From contig JAEYOX010000009.1 in NCBI GenBank assembly GCA_023411265.1, positions 1-20,712 on the forward strand: a stretch of DNA of 20,712 nt. The letters are read 5' to 3'. How positions within the stretch are numbered: position 1 is the first letter of the stretch; each line of letters begins with the position of its first letter. Positions 8,194-15,928 of the stretch are shown piece after piece. The DNA is from Bacteroidota bacterium. GTDB lineage: Bacteria > Bacteroidota > Bacteroidia > Flavobacteriales > Weeksellaceae. Made by a program: the position numbers and the translations under genes. The notes beneath the pieces were generated by a model. It saw only the letters and a program-made list of their open reading frames with translations, ran no database searches and had not been told where the DNA came from.

Positions 8194-10056
8194 ATGATTA
8201 ACGAGATATATGATGTAATTGTAGTTGGCGGCGGACATGCAGGTTGTGAAGCAGCAGCAGCAGCAGCTAATTTAGGTTCAAAAACACTCTTGGTGACAAT
8301 GAATATGCAGACTATCGGTCAGATGAGCTGTAATCCTGCAATGGGCGGCATAGCCAAAGGCCAGATCGTTCGGGAAATTGATGCAATGGGTGGGTATTCA
8401 GGTATAATTGCAGACAAATCCGCGATTCAGTTCAAAATGCTCAATCTTTCAAAAGGCCCCGCGATGTGGTCTCCTAGAACTCAGAATGACAGAATGTTAT
8501 TTGCGGAGGAGTGGAGATTGGCACTGGAAAATACCCAGAATCTGGATTTCTTCCAGGACATGGTAAGAATGCTTATTATCGAAAATCAATCCGTAAAAGG
8601 AGTTATTACATCTCTGGGTATCGAAATTAAAGCCAAATCCGTTATTTTAACCAACGGCACCTTTCTTAACGGTTTGATCCATGTTGGAGATAAACAATTA
8701 GGAGGTGGAAGAATGGGTGAACCCCGGTCTTTTGGAATCACGGAACAACTTACTTCACTAGGCTTTGTAGCCGGACGAATGAAAACAGGAACGCCTCCAA
8801 GAATAGACGGAAGAACGCTGGATTATTCGCAGATGGAGGAACAAAAAGGAGACGAAAATCCAGGTAAATTTTCTTTTTTGAATACACCATTACTGAAAGA
8901 ACAACGCAGCTGTCATATCGTTTACACAAACGAAACAGTTCATGATATACTACGAGAAGGATTCGACAGAAGTCCCATGTTTAATGGAACCATTCAAAGT
9001 CTCGGGCCGCGCTACTGTCCTAGTATTGAAGATAAAATCAACCGTTTTGCAGAACGAAACCGTCATCAGCTTTTCGTAGAGCCGGAAGGTTGGAAAACAG
9101 TGGAAGTATATGTAAACGGTTTCAGCTCGTCCCTTCCGGAAGATGTTCAGATAAGAGCTTTAAGAGAAATTCCGGGCTTCAGAAATGCGAAAGTATTCAG
9201 ACCGGGATATGCGATTGAGTACGACTACTTCCCTCCTACCCAACTCCAGCACACCCTCGAAACAAAACTGATAAAAAACCTGTATTTTGCAGGACAAATC
9301 AACGGTACAACGGGGTATGAAGAAGCCGCAGGACAAGGATTAATGGCTGGGATAAATGCTCATAATAAAGTTCGAGAAAAGGAAGAATTTATTCTGAGCA
9401 GAGACGAAGCATATATCGGTGTACTCATCGACGATTTAATTACAAAAGGAACAGACGAACCCTACAGAATGTTTACATCAAGAGCAGAATATCGCCTGCT
9501 GCTAAGACAGGATAATGCGGATATAAGGCTGACAGAAAAATCACATCAATTGGGTCTTGCATCAGAGGCAAGGTTGAGAAAAACAGAAGAAAAAATTTCA
9601 AGATCTAAAGACCTGGAAACATTTCTGCGTGAAACTTCACTGAAACCAGCCCTCATCAATCCTATTTTGGAAGAGAACGAAAGCAGCCCCGTGGATCAAG
9701 CTTACAAAGCAGCGCAGATACTGACACGACCCAACATCAACCTAAATACATTGGATCAGATTGATTTTATCCAAATAAAATCAAAGGAATATAATAAAGA
9801 AGAGCGTGAACAGGCCGAAATTAACATTAAATACAAAGGATATATTGAAAAAGAAAGGGAAAATGTTTCTAAACTGCACCGCATGGAAAATATCAAAATT
9901 CCCGACGATTTCAATTTTAAGAAAATAGCTTCTCTTTCCGCAGAAGCAAAGATGAAGATGGATGCTGTAAGGCCGAAAACCATCGCACAAGCCTCCAGAA
10001 TAAGTGGAGTATCTCCAGCAGATATAAATGTTCTACTGATCTATCTAGGTAGATAG
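8194..10056 (+). CDS. mnmG: tRNA uridine-5-carboxymethylaminomethyl synthesis enzyme MnmG
   Basis: A 620-residue FAD-dependent enzyme (GidA), of normal length for the family. With MnmE it adds a carboxymethylaminomethyl group to the wobble uridine U34 of several tRNAs. The N-terminal Rossmann FAD motif VVGGGHAGCEAA lies at 10-21, followed by the family signatures SCNPAMGGIAKG (45-56) with conserved C46, the GTPPRIDG segment (FAD/catalytic loop, about 200), YCPSIEDK, and the late FTSRAEYRLLLRQDNADIRL (about 428-447). The C-terminal helical region that contacts MnmE and tRNA is complete. The start is fixed by the Rossmann fold only 8 residues in. It is flanked on both sides by parS sites. MnmG genes near chromosome origins are common in bacteria. 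Confidence 0.97.
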   Translation: MINEIYDVIVVGGGHAGCEAAAAAANLGSKTLLVTMNMQTIGQMSCNPAMGGIAKGQIVREIDAMGGYSGIIADKSAIQFKMLNLSKGPAMWSPRTQNDRMLFAEEWRLALENTQNLDFFQDMVRMLIIENQSVKGVITSLGIEIKAKSVILTNGTFLNGLIHVGDKQLGGGRMGEPRSFGITEQLTSLGFVAGRMKTGTPPRIDGRTLDYSQMEEQKGDENPGKFSFLNTPLLKEQRSCHIVYTNETVHDILREGFDRSPMFNGTIQSLGPRYCPSIEDKINRFAERNRHQLFVEPEGWKTVEVYVNGFSSSLPEDVQIRALREIPGFRNAKVFRPGYAIEYDYFPPTQLQHTLETKLIKNLYFAGQINGTTGYEEAAGQGLMAGINAHNKVREKEEFILSRDEAYIGVLIDDLITKGTDEPYRMFTSRAEYRLLLRQDNADIRLTEKSHQLGLASEARLRKTEEKISRSKDLETFLRETSLKPALINPILEENESSPVDQAYKAAQILTRPNINLNTLDQIDFIQIKSKEYNKEEREQAEINIKYKGYIEKERENVSKLHRMENIKIPDDFNFKKIASLSAEAKMKMDAVRPKTIAQASRISGVSPADINVLLIYLGR

Positions 10057-10062
10057 AAAGGA

Positions 10063-10078
10063 AGTTTCACGTGAAACA
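10063..10078. other. second parS site (one mismatch)
   Basis: AGTTTCACGTGAAACA differs from the parS consensus TGTTTCACGTGAAACA by the first base only; its inner 14 bp (10064-10077) form a perfect palindrome. It lies 7 nt after the mnmG stop codon and 15 nt before the methyltransferase start. It is 1.9 kb from the perfect site, and the same spacer-located position on both sides of mnmG argues against chance. Confidence 0.88.
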
Positions 10079-10092
10079 TTATCACCATTCAG

Positions 10093-10911
10093 ATGAAAAT
10101 TAAAGATCTATTTTTGACTCAGGAGGAATTTGTTTTAAAAGAAACTGCAGTTACGGGGATTTTGAAAACTACTCCGGTTCCTTCAGATATTGAAAAATAT
10201 TATAATTCTGATAAATACATTTCCCATCATCAGGACAGTAACGAACTTAAAGACAAAATATACAAGTTTGCTCAATCTTTTAATTTAAATTACAAAAGAA
10301 ATATTTTAGCAGCGGAGACCTTCCATAATGCTGCTGTTCTGGATTATGGATGTGGTGCCGGTGAATTTCTGAAGTTTATAGAATGCGATTTTACCACATA
10401 CGGATACGAACCGAATACTGATGCCAGGAACGCCGCATCAAAAAAAACGAATAAAACAAGAATAATTAACGACATCAGCATTATTCAATATAATTCTTTA
10501 GATGTTATTACTTTGTGGCATGTTTTGGAACATATTGAAAATCAAGAGGAAATTATAAATTTGTTTCACGAAAAATTGAAAAAAAGTGGAAAACTAGTCA
10601 TTGCAGTTCCTAATTATACTTCTTATGATGCGAAATACTATAAAGAGTTCTGGGCAGCGTATGATGTACCACGACATTTATATCATTTTTCAAGAAAAGG
10701 TATGAAACAGATTTTTAATAATAAAGAATGGAAAATTACAAAAATAAAACCTCTTCTTTTGGATGCTTTTTATATATCGATATTAAGCGAAAAATATAAA
10801 AAAAATCCTCTCTTTTTATTAAAAGGAGGATGTATTGGAGCTATTTCTAATTTTAAGGCATTAAAAACAGGCGAATTTTCTAGTTTGATATATGTTATCG
10901 AAAAAAAATAG
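10093..10911 (+). CDS. class I SAM-dependent methyltransferase, substrate unknown
   Basis: A 272-residue cytosolic methyltransferase of the Methyltransf_23/UbiG-like group. The SAM motif I is VLDYGCGAGEFL (82-93), the acidic ribose-binding residue is E106 in YGYEPN, and WHVLEHIEN (142-150) is the usual post-II motif. A VPRHLYHFS segment (about 196-204) is also typical of this group. The N-terminal 70 residues (KETAVTGILKTTPVP, then YYNSDKYISHHQD) resemble the lead-in of family members that act on small molecules or lipids, but I cannot name the substrate. It follows mnmG with a 36-nt gap that contains parS, and is the last gene before a terminator. It appears more AT-rich than mnmG, with many Lys, Asn and Ile codons. 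Confidence 0.85.
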   Translation: MKIKDLFLTQEEFVLKETAVTGILKTTPVPSDIEKYYNSDKYISHHQDSNELKDKIYKFAQSFNLNYKRNILAAETFHNAAVLDYGCGAGEFLKFIECDFTTYGYEPNTDARNAASKKTNKTRIINDISIIQYNSLDVITLWHVLEHIENQEEIINLFHEKLKKSGKLVIAVPNYTSYDAKYYKEFWAAYDVPRHLYHFSRKGMKQIFNNKEWKITKIKPLLLDAFYISILSEKYKKNPLFLLKGGCIGAISNFKALKTGEFSSLIYVIEKK

Positions 10912-10972
10912 ATCGTTAAAATTTAACCGGTTTACCGAAGCCAATTTTGACAAGTTTCGCTAAAAAATTAAA

Positions 10973-11003
10973 AAAGTTACCCGCAGGTAACTTTAATTTT
11001 TTT
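10973..11003. terminator. bidirectional rho-independent terminator
   Basis: A 9-bp stem AAAGTTACC/GGTAACTTT (10973-10981 and 10986-10994) with loop CGCA. It is followed by a T-rich run (10997-11003) on the plus strand and preceded by an A-rich run, which serves as the U-tract on the minus strand. It sits between the convergent methyltransferase and pgk genes and can end transcription of both. Confidence 0.85.
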
Positions 11004-11004
11004 A

Positions 11005-12195
11005 CTAATTGTTAATAGCAGCAACGCCTGGTAATTCTTTTCCTTCAAGACTTTCTAACATGGCTCCTCCTCCGGTAGAAACGTACGAAACTTTTGATTC
11101 ATATCCATTTTGTTTTACAAAAGCAACACTGTCTCCCCCTCCTACTAACGAAAAAGCACCCAGCCGCGTAGCCTCTGCAATACTATCTCCCAAACGAATT
11201 GTGCCCTCAGCAAAATTCGGCATTTCAAAAACACCTACCGGACCGTTCCATAAAATGGTACGAGAATTCATAATGGTATCATGGAATAGCTTTCGGGTTC
11301 TCGATCCCACATCCAATCCCATCCAGTTCTCAGGAATATGATACGAATCCATTTCCTTTCGTTCGGCTTCATTATTAAACTCGTCGGCAGCTATAACATC
11401 TACGGGAAGGCAAAATCTTACATTCATCGCCTTGGCTTTAGCTAAAATTTCAATAGCCAGATCCATCTTATCATCTTCTACAATGGATTTTCCGATGTTT
11501 CCTCCCAACGCTTTTATAAAAGTAAATGCCATACCGCCTCCAATTATCAAATAATCGATGACGGGAAGCATATTTTCAATAATAGTTATTTTCGAAGAAA
11601 CTTTGGAGCCTCCAATAATTGCGGTTACAGGTTTCTCCCCATTCTTTAGAACCTTATCAATTGCCTCAAGTTCCTTAGACATGAGTAAACCGAAAAATTT
11701 AGTTTCAGGAAAAAACTGAGCTATAACGGCTGTAGAAGCATGCGCCCTGTGTGCTGTACCGAAGGCATCATTCACATAAGCATCCCCATAATTTGCTAAA
11801 TTTTTAGCAAAATCAAGAGTTCCCTTCTCTTCTTCCTCATAAAATCTTAGGTTTTCCAGCAGCAAAATCTGTCCAGGTTTTAAATTTCCTGTCATATTCT
11901 CTGCGTCATCTCCAATACAATCATGACAGAACTGGACTTGATTTCCAAGAACATTTTCTATTTCGGGGACCAGATTTTTCAGAGAAAATTCTTCCGTCTT
12001 TTTGCCTTTGGGTCTTCCCAAGTGGGTCATCAGAATTACGGAGCCTCCTTCGTTAAGTATTTTATCAATAGTTGGTTTGGCGGCAACAATTCTGGTATTG
12101 TCAGTTACTTTTAAATCTGCGCTTTGAGGTACATTAAAATCCACGCGAACCAGTACTTTTTTGTCTCTGAAATTGAAATCATTTACGGTTTTCAT
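11005..12195 (-). CDS. pgk: phosphoglycerate kinase
   Basis: A 396-residue cytosolic glycolytic enzyme that transfers phosphate from 1,3-bisphosphoglycerate to ADP. The length and whole sequence fit the bacterial family. The N-terminal substrate domain has VRVDFNVP (16-23) and the HLGRPKG loop (58-64); further on are LLENLRFY, DAFGTAHRAHAST and GGSKVSSK; the nucleotide domain ends with NGPVGVFE, GGGDSVAF and STGGGAMLE. It is transcribed on its own from the gene-free region on its right, with a TAAATTTG -7 element 19 nt before the start codon, and ends at the shared terminator. Confidence 0.98.
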   Translation of the reverse strand: MKTVNDFNFRDKKVLVRVDFNVPQSADLKVTDNTRIVAAKPTIDKILNEGGSVILMTHLGRPKGKKTEEFSLKNLVPEIENVLGNQVQFCHDCIGDDAENMTGNLKPGQILLLENLRFYEEEEKGTLDFAKNLANYGDAYVNDAFGTAHRAHASTAVIAQFFPETKFFGLLMSKELEAIDKVLKNGEKPVTAIIGGSKVSSKITIIENMLPVIDYLIIGGGMAFTFIKALGGNIGKSIVEDDKMDLAIEILAKAKAMNVRFCLPVDVIAADEFNNEAERKEMDSYHIPENWMGLDVGSRTRKLFHDTIMNSRTILWNGPVGVFEMPNFAEGTIRLGDSIAEATRLGAFSLVGGGDSVAFVKQNGYESKVSYVSTGGGAMLESLEGKELPGVAAINN

Positions 12196-12213
12196 AGTAA
12201 AATTATATACCTA

Positions 12214-12221
12214 CAAATTTA
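12214..12221 (-). promoter_or_regulatory. candidate -7 promoter element for pgk
   Basis: On the minus strand TAAATTTG matches TAnnTTTG and ends 18 nt before the pgk start codon. A TTTG occurs further upstream (12251-12254, minus) but 29 nt away, longer than the usual spacing, so the -33 element is unclear. Confidence 0.5.
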
Positions 12222-12346
12222 AGATTAATAATCTGAAAAAAAATTTTGTGCAAACAATTTTATCCCACACTCGCCATTAACATTCATCTATTTTTTTTTA
12301 TTAATTATAAAAGAAGAGTAATGTTGTTGTAGAGTGTTCGGGAATA

Positions 12347-12355
12347 TATGGATAA
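12347..12355 (-). other. DnaA-box-like site (one mismatch)
   Basis: Minus-strand TTATCCATA differs from the DnaA box TTATCCACA at position 8. It is part of the candidate origin cluster. Confidence 0.4.
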
Positions 12356-12613
12356 GTTTTTCAGCCGACTTTATCACAAAAATGGACACAATATTTTAAG
12401 ATTTAATTAACAGTATAACCTGCTCAATGTTAATATTTAACGGAACATATTAACAATTATCAATATCTTTTCTAGACTAATATTGCGGAATAGTCCACTA
12501 TGGAAAACCCTTCTCGTTCATCAGGACAACTATCAGCAAAATATTTAGGTGATTGTAAAAGGAAAAGACCATTAAAATTATTAATGAATAAAGAAAGAAA
12601 AACTTTGTAGAAC

Positions 12614-12622
12614 TTATCCACA
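12614..12622 (+). other. perfect DnaA box
   Basis: TTATCCACA is the strong DnaA-binding consensus. A single perfect box can occur by chance, but here it sits in a long gene-free AT-rich gap with related boxes and near parS sites. Confidence 0.65.
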
Positions 12623-12698
12623 CGTTTTTTCCAGAAATTTTGGTCTATTCACAAAGAATGTTGATGAATTACTGTCCTTCAATTGTGCTAAATATCGT

Positions 12699-12718
12699 TT
12701 TTTCACGAACGTGAAACG
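12699..12718. other. parS-like palindrome with split half-sites
   Basis: Two parS half-sites, TTTTTCAC and GTGAAACG (each 7 of 8 matching consensus), are separated by GAAC instead of being directly joined. The inner inverted repeat TTTCACG-AA-CGTGAAA spans 12701-12716. It is too spaced for canonical ParB binding and may be a decayed or alternative site, or an operator for another dimeric regulator upstream of rpiB. Confidence 0.45.
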
Positions 12719-12729
12719 AAAATTAATGC

Positions 12730-12738
12730 TGTGAATAA
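12730..12738 (-). other. DnaA-box-like site (fits TTWTNCACA)
   Basis: Minus-strand TTATTCACA fits the relaxed DnaA box consensus and is one base from the perfect box. It is 107 bp from the perfect box and in opposite orientation, within the candidate origin. Confidence 0.5.
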
Positions 12739-12761
12739 AAATATTTTCAGTTCATAAACCT

Positions 12762-12769
12762 TAAATTTG
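12762..12769 (+). promoter_or_regulatory. candidate -7 promoter element for rpiB
   Basis: TAAATTTG matches the Bacteroidota -7 consensus and ends 20 nt before the rpiB start codon, the same arrangement as at pgk. No strong -33 TTTG is seen at the usual distance. Confidence 0.5.
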
Positions 12770-12789
12770 TAGAAACTTGAAAGAATCGT

Positions 12790-13218
12790 ATGAAAAAAAT
12801 AGCAATAGCAGCCGATCATGCCGGCTTTGAATACAAAGAATATATTAAAAACCAACTGGGAGAAACCTATGACATAACAGATTTCGGAACCTACTCTACA
12901 GACAGTGTTGATTATCCGGACTTTGTACATCCGGCGGCTACTTCAGTAGAGAAAGGAGAAAATATCGCAGGAATATTGATTTGCGGAAGCGGACAGGGCG
13001 TACAGTTGAGTGCCAACAAGCATAAAGATATTAGATGTGCCTTATGCTGGATGCCGGAACTGGCCGAACTTTCCCGACAACATAATGATTGTAACATGGT
13101 AGCTCTCCCAGCACGGTTTATCGCAAAGGAACTGGCGTTGGAAATAGTGGAGAGATTTTTGAATACAGAGTTTGAAGGTGGCAGACATCAGAACAGAGTC
13201 AATAAAATAAGTTGCTAA
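12790..13218 (+). CDS. rpiB: ribose-5-phosphate isomerase B
   Basis: A 142-residue cytosolic enzyme that interconverts ribose 5-phosphate and ribulose 5-phosphate in the pentose phosphate pathway. The start MKKIAIAADHAGFEYK holds the conserved phosphate-binding ADHAG. DYPDFVHP (41-48) and the active-site loop ICGSGQG (64-70, with C65 as likely acid/base) are typical of RpiB; the usual residue after CGSG is N or I, here Q. GGRHQNRVNKI near the C-terminus binds phosphate. First gene of the rightward set, read from a TAAATTTG promoter element in the candidate origin region; 18 nt before rnr. Confidence 0.95.
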   Translation: MKKIAIAADHAGFEYKEYIKNQLGETYDITDFGTYSTDSVDYPDFVHPAATSVEKGENIAGILICGSGQGVQLSANKHKDIRCALCWMPELAELSRQHNDCNMVALPARFIAKELALEIVERFLNTEFEGGRHQNRVNKISC

Positions 13219-13236
13219 ATCTCATACCCAGAACAT

Positions 13237-15390
13237 ATGCCAAAAAAATCAAAATACTTCAGCCATAAAAATCATCAGAAACTGCAGGATATCGGAAAGA
13301 AGATTCTTGCATGGATGAATGAGAAACCCAATAAAATATATAATTACAAGCAGATCGCAGAAGGAATTGATTACAAAAATCCAAGACAGCGAGAACAAGT
13401 GATTCAGGCTTTACATCAGCTACTGGCGGATGATAAGATTAAAGAAACGGAAAAAGGAAAATTTATTTTAAATCTTAAAATACAGGGAACTTTAACTGGA
13501 ATTATCGATTTTAACCAGTCCGGAAATGCCTATGTGAACGTAGAAGGAATCGATGACGATATTTTTATCCATTCCAAAAATGTGAAAGATGCGTTGCAGG
13601 GCGACAAGGTCCTTATCGTTACCTATCATTACAAAGGCAAAAAACTTGAAGGCTCGGTAGTACAGGTTCTGGAGAGAAATAAAACAGATTTCGTTGGAAC
13701 CTTGGAATACATTGCACATAAGGAATTTGGCTTTGTAATTGCCGATAAAAAGATTATTCATACCGATATTTTTGTTAAAAAAGAGAATTTTCATGGCGCA
13801 AATCCAGGAGATAAAGTTCTGGTAAGAATGTTAGGATGGGATAAAGGCGACAAAAATCCCGAAGGTGAAATTATCCAGGTGCTTGGTGCTCCGGGCGAAC
13901 ATGAAACTGAAATTCATTCCATATTAGCAGAATACGGACTCCCCTATCATTTTCCTGAAGAAGTGGAAAAAGAAGCTGACGCTATTGACACCCAAATAAG
14001 AGATCATGAAGTAGCTAAACGTTGGGATATGAGGAATGTTCTAACCTTCACCATCGATCCAAAAGATGCCAAAGATTTTGATGATGCACTATCGCTCCGA
14101 AAACTGGAGAACGGAAACTGGGAAATAGGTGTCCATATCGCAGATGTATCGCATTATGTAACGCCCGGATCTTTGATTGATGATGAGGCTTATCAACGTG
14201 CAACGTCAGTTTATCTGGTGGACCGGGTGGTGCCTATGCTTCCGGAAGTATTGAGTAATAATGTCTGTTCATTGCGGCCCAATGAAGATAAATATACTTT
14301 TTCCGCCGTGTTTGAAATGGATGATGAAGCGAGGATTCATAAGCAATGGTTTGGCAGAACAGTCATCCATTCCGACAGAAGGTTCACCTACGAAGAAGCA
14401 CAAGAAAGAATAGAATCAGGAACTGGCGATTTGGCCGGCGAGATTTTAACACTGGACAGGCTTGCTAAAATCATGCGGGAACAGAGGATTAAGAACGGTG
14501 CCATTACCTTCGACAGAAGTGAAGTTCGCTTTAATCTGGATGAAAATAACGAACCAATTGGTGTTTATTTTAAAGTAAGTAAGGATTCCAATCACCTAAT
14601 CGAGGAATTTATGCTTTTGGCCAACCGAAAAGTTTCAGAGTTTATTTCGCTGAATCGCAAAGGCGAATACACCAATAATACCTTTATTTACAGAATACAC
14701 GACGATCCGGATCCGGCAAAACTGGAAGCGCTTAGGGATTTTGTTTCCACTTTCGGATATAAAATGAACATTGCCAATACGAAAAAAGTAGCTGAAAGTA
14801 TGAATGCACTGTTAAAAGGAGTACAGGGAAAACCGGAAGAAAATATGATCGAAACGCTGGCCATGAGATCTATGAGCAAGGCAGTATATTCCACGAATCC
14901 CATCGGGCATTATGGGTTGGGATTTGAGTATTATTCCCACTTTACTTCGCCTATCCGAAGATATCCCGACCTGATTGCCCACCGGCTTTTACAGCATTAT
15001 CTGGACGGTGGAAAATCACCAAACAGGGAAGAAATTGAGGAAAAATCCAAACACGCTTCAGCTATGGAAAGGCTCGCTGCAGATGCCGAGCGCGACAGTA
15101 TCAAATTCATGCAGGTGAAGTTTATGGAAAAACATCTGGGTGAAGTTTTTGAAGGAGTGATTTCCGGAGTTGCGGAGTTCGGATTTTGGGTTGCCATTCC
15201 TGAAAACGGGGCGGAAGGCCTCATAAAACTCAGGGATCTGACCGATGATAGCTATAATTACGATGCAAAAACCCACGCAGTTTATGGTGCTAGAACCGGC
15301 AATCAGTATCAGTTGGGTGACAAGGTGAAAATTAAAGTAATGAAAGCCAACCTTATTCAAAAACAACTGGATTTTAAAATTGTGGAGTAA
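13237..15390 (+). CDS. rnr: ribonuclease R (3'-5' exoribonuclease)
   Basis: A 717-residue RNase II/R-family exonuclease that degrades structured RNA. An N-terminal winged-helix-like segment (about 15-80) is followed by two cold-shock OB domains (about 83-220, with the typical GNAYV and GFGFV-like HKEFGFVIAD segments). The RNB catalytic domain starts near 260 with TFTIDPKDAKDFDDALS (271-286); D274, D280, D282 and D283 are the metal-binding aspartates. The HYGLGFEYYSHFTSPIRRYPDLIAHR signature (about 555-580) is intact. A C-terminal S1 domain (about 634-716) ends at IQKQLDFKIVE, without the lysine-rich tail of the E. coli enzyme. The next gene starts directly after its stop codon (no gap). Confidence 0.97.
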   Translation: MPKKSKYFSHKNHQKLQDIGKKILAWMNEKPNKIYNYKQIAEGIDYKNPRQREQVIQALHQLLADDKIKETEKGKFILNLKIQGTLTGIIDFNQSGNAYVNVEGIDDDIFIHSKNVKDALQGDKVLIVTYHYKGKKLEGSVVQVLERNKTDFVGTLEYIAHKEFGFVIADKKIIHTDIFVKKENFHGANPGDKVLVRMLGWDKGDKNPEGEIIQVLGAPGEHETEIHSILAEYGLPYHFPEEVEKEADAIDTQIRDHEVAKRWDMRNVLTFTIDPKDAKDFDDALSLRKLENGNWEIGVHIADVSHYVTPGSLIDDEAYQRATSVYLVDRVVPMLPEVLSNNVCSLRPNEDKYTFSAVFEMDDEARIHKQWFGRTVIHSDRRFTYEEAQERIESGTGDLAGEILTLDRLAKIMREQRIKNGAITFDRSEVRFNLDENNEPIGVYFKVSKDSNHLIEEFMLLANRKVSEFISLNRKGEYTNNTFIYRIHDDPDPAKLEALRDFVSTFGYKMNIANTKKVAESMNALLKGVQGKPEENMIETLAMRSMSKAVYSTNPIGHYGLGFEYYSHFTSPIRRYPDLIAHRLLQHYLDGGKSPNREEIEEKSKHASAMERLAADAERDSIKFMQVKFMEKHLGEVFEGVISGVAEFGFWVAIPENGAEGLIKLRDLTDDSYNYDAKTHAVYGARTGNQYQLGDKVKIKVMKANLIQKQLDFKIVE

Positions 15391-15918
15391 ATGTTTTATC
15401 AGTACCGGTACCTCTTTCGGGTTGCCATCATCATTGCCAATCTGCTGATATTCTTCACCATTATTCTTAATACTGTGATTTCTGTCGGGCAACTGCTGCT
15501 GGTGGCAGGAATTTACTTTGCCATTTCGTGGCTTATTTATAGATGGGTACGGCCACAGTGGGAGATTATTCTTGAAAAACTAGACTATTTTGGGTTTCTC
15601 GTTCCGCTGATATTTCACTTGTTTTTCTTAGTGAATTTCGTGTTTGCTCAAAACACGAAAATTGAAACGTACCGATTTTCCAACACTTCTTCCGGAATAA
15701 TAGGAACGACTACCGATAATGTACCAGTTCATGGAAATTCGACAACGATCCAGCTGGAAAACAACGCGTATGAAAACTTTTATTTCGTAAGAACCTTTGT
15801 AGATTATGATAAAATGAGGGGCAAAAACGTGATTGAATATACCTTTGAAGAAGGATTTTTAGGACTAAAAGTGATCAAAAATTACCGCTTTTCAAATGAT
15901 AATGTTATTTTTGAATAA
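15391..15918 (+). CDS. hypothetical membrane protein with three N-terminal helices
   Basis: A 175-residue protein I do not recognise. Three hydrophobic segments are visible at about 9-30, 32-51 and 66-86, separated by a short basic loop (YRWVRPQW). The C-terminal half (about 87-175) is soluble, polar and probably beta-rich (TYRFSNTSSGIIGTTT, ENFYFVRTFVDY, IEYTFEEGFLGLKVIKNYRF). It starts immediately after the rnr stop codon and ends 10 nt before the LysE-family gene, so it is certainly part of this operon. With three helices and a cytoplasmic N-terminus the tail would lie outside the cytoplasmic membrane; topology is inferred from hydrophobicity and basic residues only. Confidence 0.75.
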   Translation: MFYQYRYLFRVAIIIANLLIFFTIILNTVISVGQLLLVAGIYFAISWLIYRWVRPQWEIILEKLDYFGFLVPLIFHLFFLVNFVFAQNTKIETYRFSNTSSGIIGTTTDNVPVHGNSTTIQLENNAYENFYFVRTFVDYDKMRGKNVIEYTFEEGFLGLKVIKNYRFSNDNVIFE

Positions 15919-15928
15919 TTAATAGTGT

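Larger units (their letters stand above)
12196..12789. other. gene-free AT-rich region, candidate replication origin (oriC)
   Basis: 594 bp between divergent pgk and rpiB with no convincing reading frame. It contains one perfect DnaA box (12614-12622), a TTWTNCACA match on the minus strand (12730-12738), and near matches at 12247-12255 (minus), 12347-12355 (minus), 12370-12378, 12645-12653 and 12684-12692 (minus). AT-rich stretches that could unwind lie at about 12284-12312 and 12396-12478. A parS-like split palindrome lies at 12699-12718. Two parS sites are 2.1-4 kb to the left. The size, content and parS proximity fit a bacterial origin. The call is inference: dnaA is not adjacent and GC skew was not computed. 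The region must also carry the pgk and rpiB promoters. Confidence 0.6.

Noticed and set aside
12260..12269. TTATCCCACA as a DnaA box
   Set aside because: It carries a one-base insertion relative to TTATCCACA, so as a 9-mer it has three mismatches.
12703..12930. Minus-strand reading frame of 75 codons across the candidate origin and rpiB
   Set aside because: It lies mostly antisense to rpiB, its translation resembles no protein, and it is interrupted by the promoter region.
15058..15492. Minus-strand frame of 144 codons opposite rnr and the following gene
   Set aside because: It is the antisense shadow of the S1/RNB coding sequence and contains no recognisable domain.
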